From assembly GCF_018304765.1 (NCBI RefSeq), contig NZ_CP072642.1, positions 1,765,819 through 1,829,818 on the forward strand: a DNA stretch of 64,000 nt, read 5' to 3'. The position numbers and the translations under genes were made by a program. A model generated the notes under the pieces. The model worked only from the letters and a program-made list of their open reading frames with translations. It had not been told where the DNA came from and did not search any database. This stretch comes from Chloracidobacterium sp. N (lineage in GTDB: Bacteria > Acidobacteriota > Blastocatellia > Chloracidobacteriales > Chloracidobacteriaceae). Below are positions 11,276 to 20,461 of the stretch, piece by piece; position 1 is the first letter of the stretch, and every line of letters starts with the position of its first letter.

Positions 11276-12097
11276 TTACCCACAGCCCGGCGTCACCGGC
11301 AGCCACCGCAGCGGACGCACCTCATCAATCAGCCGGTGTCTGGCGGCCAGCGTCCAGTAGTGCGTCAGCCCTGCCAGATCATCGGCTTCCAGTCCGTAGT
11401 GGATGTTTTCTTCGAGATACGTCACCAGGGTTTCAACCGGCAGTCCCAGCCGGGGAGCATAACGCGCCGCCAGCGCCGGCCGGGCGCGCAGGCCAGCATC
11501 CCGCGCCGCGACGAAATCCAGCCCGGCCACGGCTTCCCGGGCGCTTTCCCGTACCGCCCAGATGGCAAACACGAAAGGGAGTCCCGTCAGGCGTCGCCAT
11601 TCGCCCGCCAGATCGAAAACGTGCAGACCGGTTCGGTCAAAGGTCAGCGCCGGGTCGCCAATGATGACCGCAGCATCCGCCTCCGCCAGCATGTGCGGCA
11701 CGTCCGGCGGTGCGGGATGGAAAGCAACTTCGCGGCGATAAAACTCGGCAAACAGAATCCTGATGAGTGAAACCGACGTGCGCGACGAGGTATCGAGCGC
11801 CACGGTTCTGATTTCCGGGAGCGGCTTTTTGGCCGCCATGACGACACTGCGCACCGTGTGTTTTGAGCCGATGGCTACCCCCGGCACAGCCAGCAGACCC
11901 GGAATGCGCTGATATTCAATGGCCGGTATCAGGGCGGCGGCGACATCGCCCTGCCGCAGCAGTTCCGCACAACGCGCCGGGGCCGCATCCGTGATGAGAC
12001 GGCACCGCTGCCGCTGCTCACCGGTCAGAAAGTCCTCCATGAGCACCGCCGAGTTGAGGTAATCCGACGCCGCAATAATCGGCAGCTCCACAGCCAC
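11276..12097 (-). CDS. mqnA: Chorismate dehydratase (futalosine menaquinone pathway)
   Basis: The 273-residue protein resembles MqnA, a periplasmic-binding-protein-fold enzyme that converts chorismate to 3-enolpyruvylbenzoate, the first step of the futalosine route. Supporting segments are SDYLNSAVL near the N-terminus, GDVAAALIPAIEY, a SSRTSVSLIRIL ligand loop and IGDPAL. It uses a GTG start (12097, or GTG at 12091). It starts 6 bp after the def stop, so the two form an operon. Its presence implies menaquinone as a quinone of this organism. Confidence 0.88.
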   Translation of the reverse strand: MAVELPIIAASDYLNSAVLMEDFLTGEQRQRCRLITDAAPARCAELLRQGDVAAALIPAIEYQRIPGLLAVPGVAIGSKHTVRSVVMAAKKPLPEIRTVALDTSSRTSVSLIRILFAEFYRREVAFHPAPPDVPHMLAEADAAVIIGDPALTFDRTGLHVFDLAGEWRRLTGLPFVFAIWAVRESAREAVAGLDFVAARDAGLRARPALAARYAPRLGLPVETLVTYLEENIHYGLEADDLAGLTHYWTLAARHRLIDEVRPLRWLPVTPGCG

Positions 12098-12103
12098 AGC
12101 GGT

Positions 12104-12607
12104 TCACCACTTCCCTTCGCGCTTCAGCTTCTGAATCTTGCGCCGGATGAGTTCGCGGCGCAGCAGACCGGCCTTCTCGATGAAGAGTTCACCCTGAAGA
12201 TGGTCATACTCGTGGAGCACACAGCGGGCTTCGAGGTCGAGAAAGTCCCCCTCGAACCATTCGCCCTTGACGTTCTGGGCCCGCACAATGACCCGCGCGG
12301 CGCGCTCGACATCGAAGTAAATGCCGGGAAAGCTGAGGCAGCCTTCATCCCCCACCTGAGTGCCTTCGGTCTGGAGGATTTCCGGGTTGATGAAGACAAA
12401 CTGCCGGTTTTTTTCCTTGCTGCAGTCCATGACGAACAGACGCCTGGAGACGCCCACCTGGGGCGCAGCCAGCCCGACTCCCGGCGCGTCATACATCGTC
12501 TCAAACATATCGGCGACGAGCTGTTCCAACGCCGCATCGAATTCGGTCACGGGTGAGGCCTTTTCCGTCAGCACCTTGGCGCCATACTTGACGATTTCAC
12601 GTTTCAT
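12104..12607 (-). CDS. def: Peptide deformylase
   Basis: The 167-residue metalloenzyme removes the formyl group from nascent proteins. All three motifs are present: GVGLAAPQVG (motif 1), EGCLSFPG (motif 2, Cys metal ligand) and HEYDHLQG (motif 3, two His ligands and catalytic Glu). The start MKREIVKYGAKVL at 12607 is family-like; the upstream extension is rejected. It is paired with mqnA, 6 bp downstream. Its usual partner fmt lies elsewhere in the window, at 30076. Confidence 0.96.
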   Translation of the reverse strand: MKREIVKYGAKVLTEKASPVTEFDAALEQLVADMFETMYDAPGVGLAAPQVGVSRRLFVMDCSKEKNRQFVFINPEILQTEGTQVGDEGCLSFPGIYFDVERAARVIVRAQNVKGEWFEGDFLDLEARCVLHEYDHLQGELFIEKAGLLRRELIRRKIQKLKREGKW

Positions 12608-12768
12608 GCCCTTCATCCATCTCCGTTGATGGTCACTTGCCGGAGGTAGCATAGCACCGGAAAGGCCGGGCGTCTCAGCCGGTTTGCCGTGCCGGTTTCA
12701 GCGTAAACCTTGCATCCGGCAAAACGACAAGCTCCCGGCCGGCCGGGCATGGTAGTGTCCGCTGCCTT

Positions 12769-14061
12769 ATGGCTACGGCGACTTCCCTTTCCGCACCGGC
12801 TTCCACGGCCCACACCGGCAGTTTTGCCAACCCCAGGGCGCTCAGCCTTGCCTGTCTGGCGCACTTCGTCAACGACGCTTATTCGAGCTTTATTTTTCCG
12901 CTGCTGCCCCTGATGACGGCGCAGTTGCACCTGTCGGCCGCTCAGGCCTTCTGGCTCATTCCGGTCTATGCGCTGTTCTCGAACTTTCTTCAGCCGGTCT
13001 ATGGCATGCTCTCTGACCGCTGGTCGCGGCGGAGTTTTGCGCTGGCCGGCCCCCTGCTGGCGGCGCTGTTTTTGTCGGCCATCGGCTATGCGGGCAGTTA
13101 CGGCTGGCTCATGGTCGTCCTGATTATGGGCGGCATGGGTGTGGGAATGTTCCACCCGCAGGGTGCAGCCATGGCGGCGGTCGCCAGCGGCCAGCGCCGC
13201 CGACTCGGCATGGCACTCTTTTCAGCCGCCGGTACGCTGGGGGTGGCGTTTGGGCCGCTCGTCGTGACCCAGACCATCACCCACTTCAGCCTGGGGAGCA
13301 CGTTGTATCTGGCGCTGGCCGGTATCGCAGCCATGGTCGGGCTGTTCTTCTGGCTGCCGCCCCTGCCGGCCCCCAAGCGGCTGGCGGCTGAAACGACGAC
13401 GACAGAAACCGGCCCGGGTCTGGTTCAGGCGCTCCAGCTTGCTAGTGTGCCGCTTCTGGCGCTGTATGCCATTACGGTCGTGCGCGCTGCCACGCAAATG
13501 CTGATCAACGCCTACTACCCCTTCATCCTGCAGGCGCAGGGGGCCTCGCTGACCCACATTGGCAACGCCCTTACCGTCTTTCTCCTGGCTGGCGGTATCG
13601 GCGGGCTGGCCGGCGGCTTTCTGGCCGAACGGTTCGGCGGACGCATCGTGACCGTGCTTTCCGGCCTCACCTCCGGCCCTCTGCTCGCCGCGGCCTTTCT
13701 CGTCCCGCCCCACTGGACACTTCCGTGGCTGGTCTGTGGCGGCTTTGCCCTTGGGGCCACGATTCCCGTCAACGTCGCCATGGCGCAGGAACTCGTCCCG
13801 CAGCGGACGGCCACCGTGTCGGCGCTGATGATGGGTTTTGCGTGGGGCGTCGGTTCGCTGGCCCCACGCGCCTTCGAGCCGCTGACACCGTTTATCGGCG
13901 GCTATCACGGGGCCATTATCGGATTGGCGCTCGGCACGACGCTCAGCACCATCCTTGTCCTCTGGCTGCCACGGGAGGCCCGGCGCCCGCTGCTGCGTCT
14001 CTCATGGCGCCTGCCGCACCGGTTTACTCCGACACAGCCGGATTCATCACTCGCCCCATAA
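12769..14061 (+). CDS. MFS transporter, fosmidomycin-resistance (Fsr)-like
   Basis: The 430-residue protein has about twelve hydrophobic segments. After a short polar N-terminus it carries the Fsr-like opening AHFVNDAYSSFIFPLLPLM and the loop GMLSDRWSRR typical of MFS motif A. The family exports fosmidomycin and other small molecules by proton antiport; the native substrate is unknown. Its last 38 bp overlap the 3' end of the serpin gene on the opposite strand. Confidence 0.85.
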   Translation: MATATSLSAPASTAHTGSFANPRALSLACLAHFVNDAYSSFIFPLLPLMTAQLHLSAAQAFWLIPVYALFSNFLQPVYGMLSDRWSRRSFALAGPLLAALFLSAIGYAGSYGWLMVVLIMGGMGVGMFHPQGAAMAAVASGQRRRLGMALFSAAGTLGVAFGPLVVTQTITHFSLGSTLYLALAGIAAMVGLFFWLPPLPAPKRLAAETTTTETGPGLVQALQLASVPLLALYAITVVRAATQMLINAYYPFILQAQGASLTHIGNALTVFLLAGGIGGLAGGFLAERFGGRIVTVLSGLTSGPLLAAAFLVPPHWTLPWLVCGGFALGATIPVNVAMAQELVPQRTATVSALMMGFAWGVGSLAPRAFEPLTPFIGGYHGAIIGLALGTTLSTILVLWLPREARRPLLRLSWRLPHRFTPTQPDSSLAP

Positions 14062-15334
14062 ACAGCGCCGCACCGCTGCGGTTGTCCCGGATGACGAACA
14101 GAAACGGATGGTCCGCCCGAAACACCACCGGGCGCGGCGGTTCGGCACCGATGGACGTTATCCGCATGCCGACGCCCGTGGCGGCGGCAGCTTCCGTACC
14201 TTCCTCGTTGACCTCGACGAACGCCTTGTGGGCAATGGCGTCAATGAAAAGTTTGGCCTGCCGGGTCATCGCCGAGAAATCAGCGCCTTCCGTAAACGCC
14301 AGGGTCATTCCCAGCGCCTTCATGTCATCTGTCAGGTGTTCCAGCCGCAGCGTCAGTTTGAAGCGCGGCACACTGACCTGCACCTCGCGCGCAATGGCTT
14401 TTTCGACGACTTCCTGAAGCTGGGCGGCGGTGAGTCCCTTTTCCAGCGCCGGCAGGCCATCCGTGGCATTCGGCAGCAGGATGACCATGGAGAGTTCGTT
14501 GCCGCGATAGGGCAACGTCAACGCCTGGAACGTGCCGCCGTCAAAATGGGCGTAGCGCCCGGTGCGGTTCATCATCGCCACCGTGACCGTCCCTCCGCGT
14601 GCCAGGCGGAACTGGTCCCGTTCGTTTGTGGCATCGCGGTCAAAGGCCTCAGCCCAGTTGCCCTTGAAGTAAATGGCATTGGTCAGCACCAGCCGCGTCA
14701 TGGGCGTGATGAAGCCCGGCGGAAGCAGGTCGGGAATCCGGCGGTTGGTCTTTGTGGAAACCCAGTCGTTGATTCGGCTGCGCGTACCTTCCGGGTTGCC
14801 CCGAAAATCAACTTCCTCCAGCCCGGCCCCATAGTGCTGCCGGGTGGCCGAAAGGAAATCCGGCTCGAAACCCAACCCGCGCTGTCCCCACAGCGCATTG
14901 GCTACAGCCAGCGTGTAGGGCGCGTTGGGCGTATTGATGAGCCGGTCCTGGGCGGCAAAAGCGGCGTGGGGAATGCCATCGGGAAACTGAAGTGCAACCT
15001 GCATTTCCGCCAGTGTTGCGCCCCGCGCACCGAGCGCCGTCATCGCCAGGGCGGAACTGATGCTGTAGGGCGAAAAAAACAGATTGCCGTCCGTTTGACG
15101 GCTGAGCCGTTGGTGCAGGGTCACAGCAAAGCGGTTGACCCCGGCAGCGGCATCGCGGGGGGCAGTAGCGGTGTTCATACGTGGCTCCTTGGAAACAGGG
15201 GAAGTCGTGGCCGGTGTCCCGGACGCCGGGCGCGAAGCCGGGCGGCGTTTGCGCTTCTGGGCTGAAGCATCATGGCTTGCCAGCAGCCACAGCGCCACCA
15301 GACACAGGCTGAAGATACGGATGGGCATCGTCAT
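14024..15334 (-). CDS. Exported serpin (serine protease inhibitor)
   Basis: The 436-residue protein has an N-terminal signal sequence ending near ASAQ, a basic and Pro-rich linker to about residue 60, then a complete serpin fold. The reactive-loop hinge EEGTEAAAAT begins at residue 377 and fits the rule for inhibitory serpins: Glu-Gly-Thr, then small residues at P12-P9. The C-terminal HPFLFVIRDNRSGAALFMGRV is canonical. By hinge counting, the P1-P1' bond lies around Ile-Thr-Ser, so chymotrypsin/elastase-like targets are possible. A role in protecting the cell from its own secreted S8 peptidase is conceivable but inferred. The gene overlaps the MFS gene tail by 38 bp. Confidence 0.93.
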   Translation of the reverse strand: MTMPIRIFSLCLVALWLLASHDASAQKRKRRPASRPASGTPATTSPVSKEPRMNTATAPRDAAAGVNRFAVTLHQRLSRQTDGNLFFSPYSISSALAMTALGARGATLAEMQVALQFPDGIPHAAFAAQDRLINTPNAPYTLAVANALWGQRGLGFEPDFLSATRQHYGAGLEEVDFRGNPEGTRSRINDWVSTKTNRRIPDLLPPGFITPMTRLVLTNAIYFKGNWAEAFDRDATNERDQFRLARGGTVTVAMMNRTGRYAHFDGGTFQALTLPYRGNELSMVILLPNATDGLPALEKGLTAAQLQEVVEKAIAREVQVSVPRFKLTLRLEHLTDDMKALGMTLAFTEGADFSAMTRQAKLFIDAIAHKAFVEVNEEGTEAAAATGVGMRITSIGAEPPRPVVFRADHPFLFVIRDNRSGAALFMGRVMNPAVSE

Positions 15335-15396
15335 TGAGAAAGTTCCTCCGAAGTCAGTGGGCGTCAGCCGTCAGTGAGGTCGGCGCATGGACGCCT

Positions 15397-16677
15397 TCAC
15401 ACCGCATCCGGTTCCCCAAGCGACTTGTCCGGCGGCGGCGCGGCTGAAAGCGTCGTCAGCGGCGAGAGTCCCATCAGCACCAGCCAGCCGGCCGCCACCA
15501 GAAACGCCGATGCACCCGTGGCCAGAACCGTCACCGTCGGGGTCCAGCCCCACACATCGAGCGCCCGTCCCATCAGCCACAGGAAACCCGCCATGGCAAA
15601 CGTCAGCGCGCCAAACTCGAAGGCAAACACACGCCCGCGCAGTTCGTCCGGGACGAGCCGTTGCAGCAGCGTCGTGCTGACCACCCAGAGCAGACTGCCA
15701 CAGATGGTGATGAGGACCGTTGCCACGACAACCATCCACAAATGGACAGACCCGGCCCAGAACCCAAAGAACACGCCCCGCAGCACAAAGAGCCAGAAAA
15801 TGCTCCACGCAATGTTGAGGCGCTGGCGCAGAAACCAGCCGGCGGTCAGCGCGCCGACCAGCGCCCCAAGACCGTGCGCGCCGTTGAGTATCCCCACGGA
15901 CAACGCTCCATCGCGGCCCACCGGAAACACCGTCTGCCCATACACCACGGCCAGCAGCCACACCCCACTTCCCGCAACGGAAATCCCGGTTTTGACGAGC
16001 GCCACGGCCAGCGTCACCGGATGCGCCAGCAGGTACTTGATAGCCACCCAGAAACCCGTATCGGGCGGCGCATCCAGGGACACCGGCTTCAGCGGCGCAT
16101 CCCGCAAACCAAGCAGGATGACAAACGAAACCAGGAAGGAAGCGGCATCCACGATGAACGCCACCGTCAGACCAAACGCATTGGCCACGACACCGCCCAG
16201 AAAACCACCCAGCCCAAGCGTCAACGACCAGGTCAGACTCGTCAACTGGTTGGCCGTGATGAGTTCCTCCGGCTGCGCCACCGACGGGATCAGCGCCTGC
16301 CGCGCCGGCTCGAAAAAGGCTGCCAGGGAAAACTGAAGCGCCGACAGGACGTATATCAGCCAGAGCCGTTCGGGGCGGTCAACAAGCAGAAAACCAAGAA
16401 CAATGACGGCGCGCAGCAGGTCGGCGGCCATCATGACATACCGCCGGTTGAACCGGTCGGCCACCATGCCGGCCACCGGACTCCAGAGCGGGAACGGAAG
16501 CAGCTCAATGGCAATGATGAGCGCTGCCATTTCCGCACCGCCGCCATACTGCCGCGCAAGCTGCATGAGCGCCGCGTAGTTGAGCCAGTCACCCAGCTCA
16601 CTGACAAGCTGCGCTGCCCAAACCCGCCGGAAGCGCGGATTCTGCCGCAAAAGCCCGATGTAGCCGATGGTCGTCAT
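15397..16677 (-). CDS. MFS transporter (MFS_3, enterobactin-exporter-like)
   Basis: The 426-residue protein has about twelve membrane segments. It begins MTTIGYIGLLRQNPRFRRVW, followed by QLVSELGDWLNYAAL and a VAGMVADRFNRR loop, a pattern typical of the MFS_3/EntS-like group. The FFEPARQALIPS segment in the first half is also characteristic. The substrate is unknown. It lies 62 bp upstream of the serpin gene and 116 bp downstream of the ABC permease gene on the same strand, and may be cotranscribed with either. Confidence 0.82.
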   Translation of the reverse strand: MTTIGYIGLLRQNPRFRRVWAAQLVSELGDWLNYAALMQLARQYGGGAEMAALIIAIELLPFPLWSPVAGMVADRFNRRYVMMAADLLRAVIVLGFLLVDRPERLWLIYVLSALQFSLAAFFEPARQALIPSVAQPEELITANQLTSLTWSLTLGLGGFLGGVVANAFGLTVAFIVDAASFLVSFVILLGLRDAPLKPVSLDAPPDTGFWVAIKYLLAHPVTLAVALVKTGISVAGSGVWLLAVVYGQTVFPVGRDGALSVGILNGAHGLGALVGALTAGWFLRQRLNIAWSIFWLFVLRGVFFGFWAGSVHLWMVVVATVLITICGSLLWVVSTTLLQRLVPDELRGRVFAFEFGALTFAMAGFLWLMGRALDVWGWTPTVTVLATGASAFLVAAGWLVLMGLSPLTTLSAAPPPDKSLGEPDAV

Positions 16678-16793
16678 GCCTGGGATGCTTCCTAAGCCCT
16701 TTGTGCGCCGGATGCAAGCTGACCTGCCCGCGCACAACAACCGGATTGCCCCCAGGACGATTGCCTGCCAGTGCTATGGCTCCGCCCGCGCGG

Positions 16794-17897
16794 TCATTCG
16801 TAGCGCAGGGCTTCCACCGGATCGAGCCGCATGGCACGCCAGGACGGATACAGCGCGCCAACCGCCCCACTCAGCACCGCCACCGCTGCCACAATGACAA
16901 ACCACACCGGCTCGAACTCGATGGTACGAAAAGCCGTGAAGCTCACAATCCACCAGCGGCCCAGATAGGCCAGTCCAATTCCCAGCAACACTCCGGCGCT
17001 GCTCAGAAGCAGGGCTTCCTGCTCAATGGCCAGCAGAATGAAGGCGTCCGTAGCGCCCAGGGACTTGAGAATGCCGATCTCACGGGTGCGCTCGACCACC
17101 GAGGTGTACATCGTCAGCGACACAATGAGCAGGCTGATCATCAGCGCCAGCCCGATGACGACCCGGAGAAAGGTATCCAGCGCCGGGAGTCCGCGGGCAT
17201 ACAGCCCTGGCAGGTCGCGGACAAAGACGAGCTGATCGGTTGGGAACGCCTCCCGCAGGCGTTTGGCGACGGCTTCCTGCTGGCTGGCTTCCGCACACTG
17301 GACAAACACCATCGAACAGCGTCCCGGCGCGGCAAGCATCGTCTGGAGGGTTTCCAGCGGCGCTTTGAGGCGGGCCCCGCTTGGCGGGTCATAGATGCCC
17401 ACGACCGTAAACACATGTCTGGAGAGCGTCACCTGCGCCCCGAGCTGGAAGTCACGGCTGCGCGCCTGCTCCCGGTCAATCACCAACTCATCAGGTCCCT
17501 GCGGCGCACGTCCGGCCACAATCTGAATGCCGCTCATGGCCGCGTAGTCCGCCCATGGCACGCCTTCGAGCAGCCGGAACCCGATGCCGCTGTCCGACGG
17601 CAACGCATACTGAATGACCGGTACGGCCGCCCGTACGCCGGGGATGGATGCAATACGCGGCAGCCGCTCCAGCGGATAGGCCGGCTGATTTGACACCACG
17701 CCCCCGCCAAACGAACCGGACGGCCGCAGCATGATGTGCGCTCCAACCCGTGCTTCGCGCTCGGCGCGTTCGGCAATGACGCCATGCGCCAGCCCGGTCG
17801 TCAGCAGTACCAGCACCGCGCCGACGGCGACGCCGAAAGCCGTGGCCAGCGAGCGTGCCGGACGATGACAAAGATTGGCCCACGCAAGTGATGGCAT
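16794..17897 (-). CDS. ABC transporter permease, MacB/FtsX family
   Basis: The 367-residue protein has one N-terminal membrane segment after SLAWANLCHRPARS, a periplasmic domain of about 200 residues, and three C-terminal membrane segments. These include the conserved RTREIGILKSLGATDAFI motif and the ending PVEALRYE. This is the MacB/LolC topology of mechanotransmission or lipoprotein-release systems. No cognate ATPase is adjacent, so the partner must be elsewhere. The ATG at 17897 (MPSLAWANL) is preferred over an upstream TTG that adds three residues. Confidence 0.85.
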   Translation of the reverse strand: MPSLAWANLCHRPARSLATAFGVAVGAVLVLLTTGLAHGVIAERAEREARVGAHIMLRPSGSFGGGVVSNQPAYPLERLPRIASIPGVRAAVPVIQYALPSDSGIGFRLLEGVPWADYAAMSGIQIVAGRAPQGPDELVIDREQARSRDFQLGAQVTLSRHVFTVVGIYDPPSGARLKAPLETLQTMLAAPGRCSMVFVQCAEASQQEAVAKRLREAFPTDQLVFVRDLPGLYARGLPALDTFLRVVIGLALMISLLIVSLTMYTSVVERTREIGILKSLGATDAFILLAIEQEALLLSSAGVLLGIGLAYLGRWWIVSFTAFRTIEFEPVWFVIVAAVAVLSGAVGALYPSWRAMRLDPVEALRYE

Positions 17898-18114
17898 GTG
17901 TTGCAAACGTTTCTCCTTCGTTGGCGTGCCGTTCCGGCCCGCTTACAACCGTGGTCACGGGCAACGGCGCGTGGCCGAAAAGCCAGTCCTTTGCCGCCAG
18001 ACTGCCTTGCAGGAGGATACCGAATCGGTCACATTCCAGACATCGCAAACCATGTGAGCTGGTTTCACTGCCCCGCACCGGCCACATTTTCAGCCTTTGT
18101 ATCCGAATAGCTCC

Positions 18115-19269
18115 ATGAACCGCGACCGATTCCTGACACAGCTTGCCATCGTCCTGCTTTCCCTGGGAACGGCCCTGTGGATGAAACCACTTGGCTCCAC
18201 CCTCTGGTCAGCCGTTCTTGGAGCCGGGCTGGGCAGCGCGGTTGTCACCCTTGAACACTACCTGCGGTCACGTCCCATCACGACCCTGATTGGCGGCACA
18301 CTCGGACTGTTTACCGGACTGGCGGCCGCCGTCCTCGTCGGCCTCGTTCTCAGCCTTCAGCCGGGCATCCCGGACGCCCCCAAGACCTACCTGGTTCTGA
18401 CCGCCCTGCTGGCACTGGGTTATCTGGGTATGGTTCGCGGCAGCGCCAGTGATCGCTGGTGGGAGCTGTTTGGCACTGCTGCCAAAAGCCCCGGCAGCGC
18501 CGACAACCGCCCACTCAATCTCGTCCTCGATACGAGTGTCATCATTGATGGACGCATTGCCGACATCGCCGAAACCGGCTTTCTGAGCGAGCGCCTCATC
18601 ATTCCGCAGTTCGTCCTGCGCGAGTTGCAGCACGTGGCTGACAGCCCGGAAGCCACCAAGCGCAACCGTGGACGGCGGGGACTCGACATCCTGCAACGCC
18701 TCCAGAAAAACAAAAAGCTCGACACCATCATCACCGACATGGACTTCCCCAACATTCGGGAAGTTGACCTCAAGCTCATCGAGTTGGCCAAGCAGCTTGG
18801 GGCCAAAATCGTCACCAACGATTTCAACCTCAACAAGGTGGCGCAGTTGCGCGGCGTTCTGGTACTCAACATCAATGAACTCGCCAACGCCCTGCGCCCG
18901 GTTGTCCTGCCCGGCGAAACCATGCAGGTGTTCATCCTGAAAGAAGGCAAGGAATACAACCAGGGCGTGGCTTACCTTGACGACGGGACGATGGTCGTCG
19001 TGGACAATGCGCGCCGGCAGATTGGCCGGGCCGTGGACATCAGCGTAACGAGCGTGCTGCAAACCACAGCCGGCAAGATGATTTTTGGCAAACTCATCGA
19101 GGAAACGACGCCACGCCTGGCCTCTGACCGCCCGCCCGGAGAGCGCCCTGAACGTCCACGGCCGCTCAGCGCCCCAACCTCGACACCGCCGGCCGATACG
19201 CCCGCGGCCGGTACGCCCGTGACGCCAACGCCGCCGGAGATGCCGGAAGTCAAGCTTTCTCAGCCGTGA
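18115..19269 (+). CDS. PIN-TRAM domain membrane protein (YacL-like)
   Basis: The 384-residue protein has about four N-terminal hydrophobic segments (residues 10-115). A PIN nuclease domain follows, starting NLVLDTSVIIDGRIADI, with further acidic residues at TNDFNLNKVA, then a TRAM domain (PGETMQVFILKEGKEYNQGVAYLDDGTMVVVD) and a Pro-rich tail. PIN domains cut RNA, and TRAM domains bind RNA. The cellular role of YacL-type proteins is poorly known. The ATG at 18115 is preferred over one 18 bp upstream. The stop overlaps the methyltransferase gene 3' end by 20 bp. Confidence 0.88.
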   Translation: MNRDRFLTQLAIVLLSLGTALWMKPLGSTLWSAVLGAGLGSAVVTLEHYLRSRPITTLIGGTLGLFTGLAAAVLVGLVLSLQPGIPDAPKTYLVLTALLALGYLGMVRGSASDRWWELFGTAAKSPGSADNRPLNLVLDTSVIIDGRIADIAETGFLSERLIIPQFVLRELQHVADSPEATKRNRGRRGLDILQRLQKNKKLDTIITDMDFPNIREVDLKLIELAKQLGAKIVTNDFNLNKVAQLRGVLVLNINELANALRPVVLPGETMQVFILKEGKEYNQGVAYLDDGTMVVVDNARRQIGRAVDISVTSVLQTTAGKMIFGKLIEETTPRLASDRPPGERPERPRPLSAPTSTPPADTPAAGTPVTPTPPEMPEVKLSQP

Positions 19270-19981
19270 CCAGATAGCCGGTCAGCAACGAGGACGTAAA
19301 AGTAAACTCGAAGTCTTCCGGCACGACGCGCGTCCAGAGCAGTCGCCAGAATGCCCGGTTCAGGCGCGGGCGCAAACCGCGAAACCGTATGCGGTGCAGT
19401 CCGGCCGCCTGGCAATACCGGGCCATCTCGCGTGGCGTGATGAACAGGTGCAGCACGTGCATGTTGGGCGGCACATTCGGCACGAACCACTCCACGCCCT
19501 TGATGACCACCAGCCAGCTCAGCCAGTTCCGGTTGAAGGTCGAAGCAAAAAACAGCCCGCCCGGCCGCAGCACCCGTGCCGCTTCCCGAATGACTCCGGC
19601 CGGGTCTTCCACGTGTTCGAGAAAATCCATGGCGCACACGGCCGAAAACGAAACCTCCGGGTAAGGCAACCGCATGGCATTGCCGACCTCGTAGTGCACG
19701 CTGTGTGTCGTGTCGTGGCTTTGCGCGATGCTCAGGCTCTCCGCCGACTGATCCAGACCGGTGACGGCAAAACCGGCCCGGGCCAGTTCGTTCGACAGAA
19801 AGCCGCCGCCACAGCCGATGTCCAGCACGGCCGCGCCAGCGCCGCACCGGGCGGCAATTTCCGTGGCAATCCACGGGTTGCGCAGGCGTCCTTCGGCGCG
19901 CAGCAGCGCCACGGGATCATCCTGGGCCGTGTACCACCGTTCGCCCAGTTCGTCATAGAGTGCGTTGTTGACCGGCGTCAT
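19250..19981 (-). CDS. SAM-dependent methyltransferase, UbiG-like
   Basis: The 243-residue class I methyltransferase has motif I VLDIGCGGGFLSNELA near residue 50, an acidic post-I LDQS, and a CAMDFLEHVEDP motif II region. UbiG methylates phenolic oxygens of quinone precursors. I chose the ATG at 19981 because it forms an exact ATGA overlap with the stop of the upstream membrane-protein gene; an ATG at 19993 is the alternative. As third gene after a type III polyketide synthase, it probably O-methylates the polyketide or quinol product. Its 3' end overlaps the PIN-TRAM gene by 20 bp. Confidence 0.85.
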   Translation of the reverse strand: MTPVNNALYDELGERWYTAQDDPVALLRAEGRLRNPWIATEIAARCGAGAAVLDIGCGGGFLSNELARAGFAVTGLDQSAESLSIAQSHDTTHSVHYEVGNAMRLPYPEVSFSAVCAMDFLEHVEDPAGVIREAARVLRPGGLFFASTFNRNWLSWLVVIKGVEWFVPNVPPNMHVLHLFITPREMARYCQAAGLHRIRFRGLRPRLNRAFWRLLWTRVVPEDFEFTFTSSLLTGYLVTAEKA

Positions 19982-20451
19982 TCCGGCAGACATGCCTTCC
20001 GCCCTTTCCAGAGATTCCAGTACAGCAGTTGGTAACACCCGAAAGCGGTCACGATGACAAACGTTCCAACCAGAACGTCACGCCATGCGCCAGCCCCCTG
20101 CGGCATATCCATCCAGATGAGTGCCGCCGCCGCCAGCGTCACCGGATGAAGCAGGAACAGCAGGGCGTGTAACCAGTGCTCGCCGGCAGAGCAGGCCCGG
20201 GCGTGAACGAACTCGTCCTTGGTCACAAACAGCATGGAAAACACCGCGCAGCCGGCATACCACGCCAGAGCCGTTGGCGAATAAGGCACCCACAGCACGA
20301 TGGCGTAGCAGACCAGAACGGTCAGCGTATCAAGCGGATGCCCCAGCCGTTCCCACCGGCCCAGCCCACGTCGCCGGTGAAACCAGAACTCATCCCAGAG
20401 CATGGCGCCACCCTGTACGAGAAACGGTGCCATCAACCACCCGTGGGCCAT
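19978..20451 (-). CDS. Small membrane protein with repeated Glu/His motifs (unknown family)
   Basis: The 157-residue protein has about four hydrophobic segments. It carries two similar acidic/His motifs, DEFWFH (20-25) and DEFVH (79-83), followed by EHWLH (91-95), with further His at 38 and 102. Spacings such as ExxH and EHxxH recall membrane di-iron hydroxylases and desaturases, although the pattern is shorter than in known families. A GGAGG ribosome site overlaps the polyketide synthase stop. The start may be ATG 20451 or TTG 20457. The stop overlaps the methyltransferase start by 4 bp. I infer a tailoring enzyme or membrane anchor for the polyketide product. I do not recognise a named family. 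Confidence 0.75.
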   Translation of the reverse strand: MAHGWLMAPFLVQGGAMLWDEFWFHRRRGLGRWERLGHPLDTLTVLVCYAIVLWVPYSPTALAWYAGCAVFSMLFVTKDEFVHARACSAGEHWLHALLFLLHPVTLAAAALIWMDMPQGAGAWRDVLVGTFVIVTAFGCYQLLYWNLWKGRKACLPE

Positions 20452-20461
20452 CGTCAACGCA

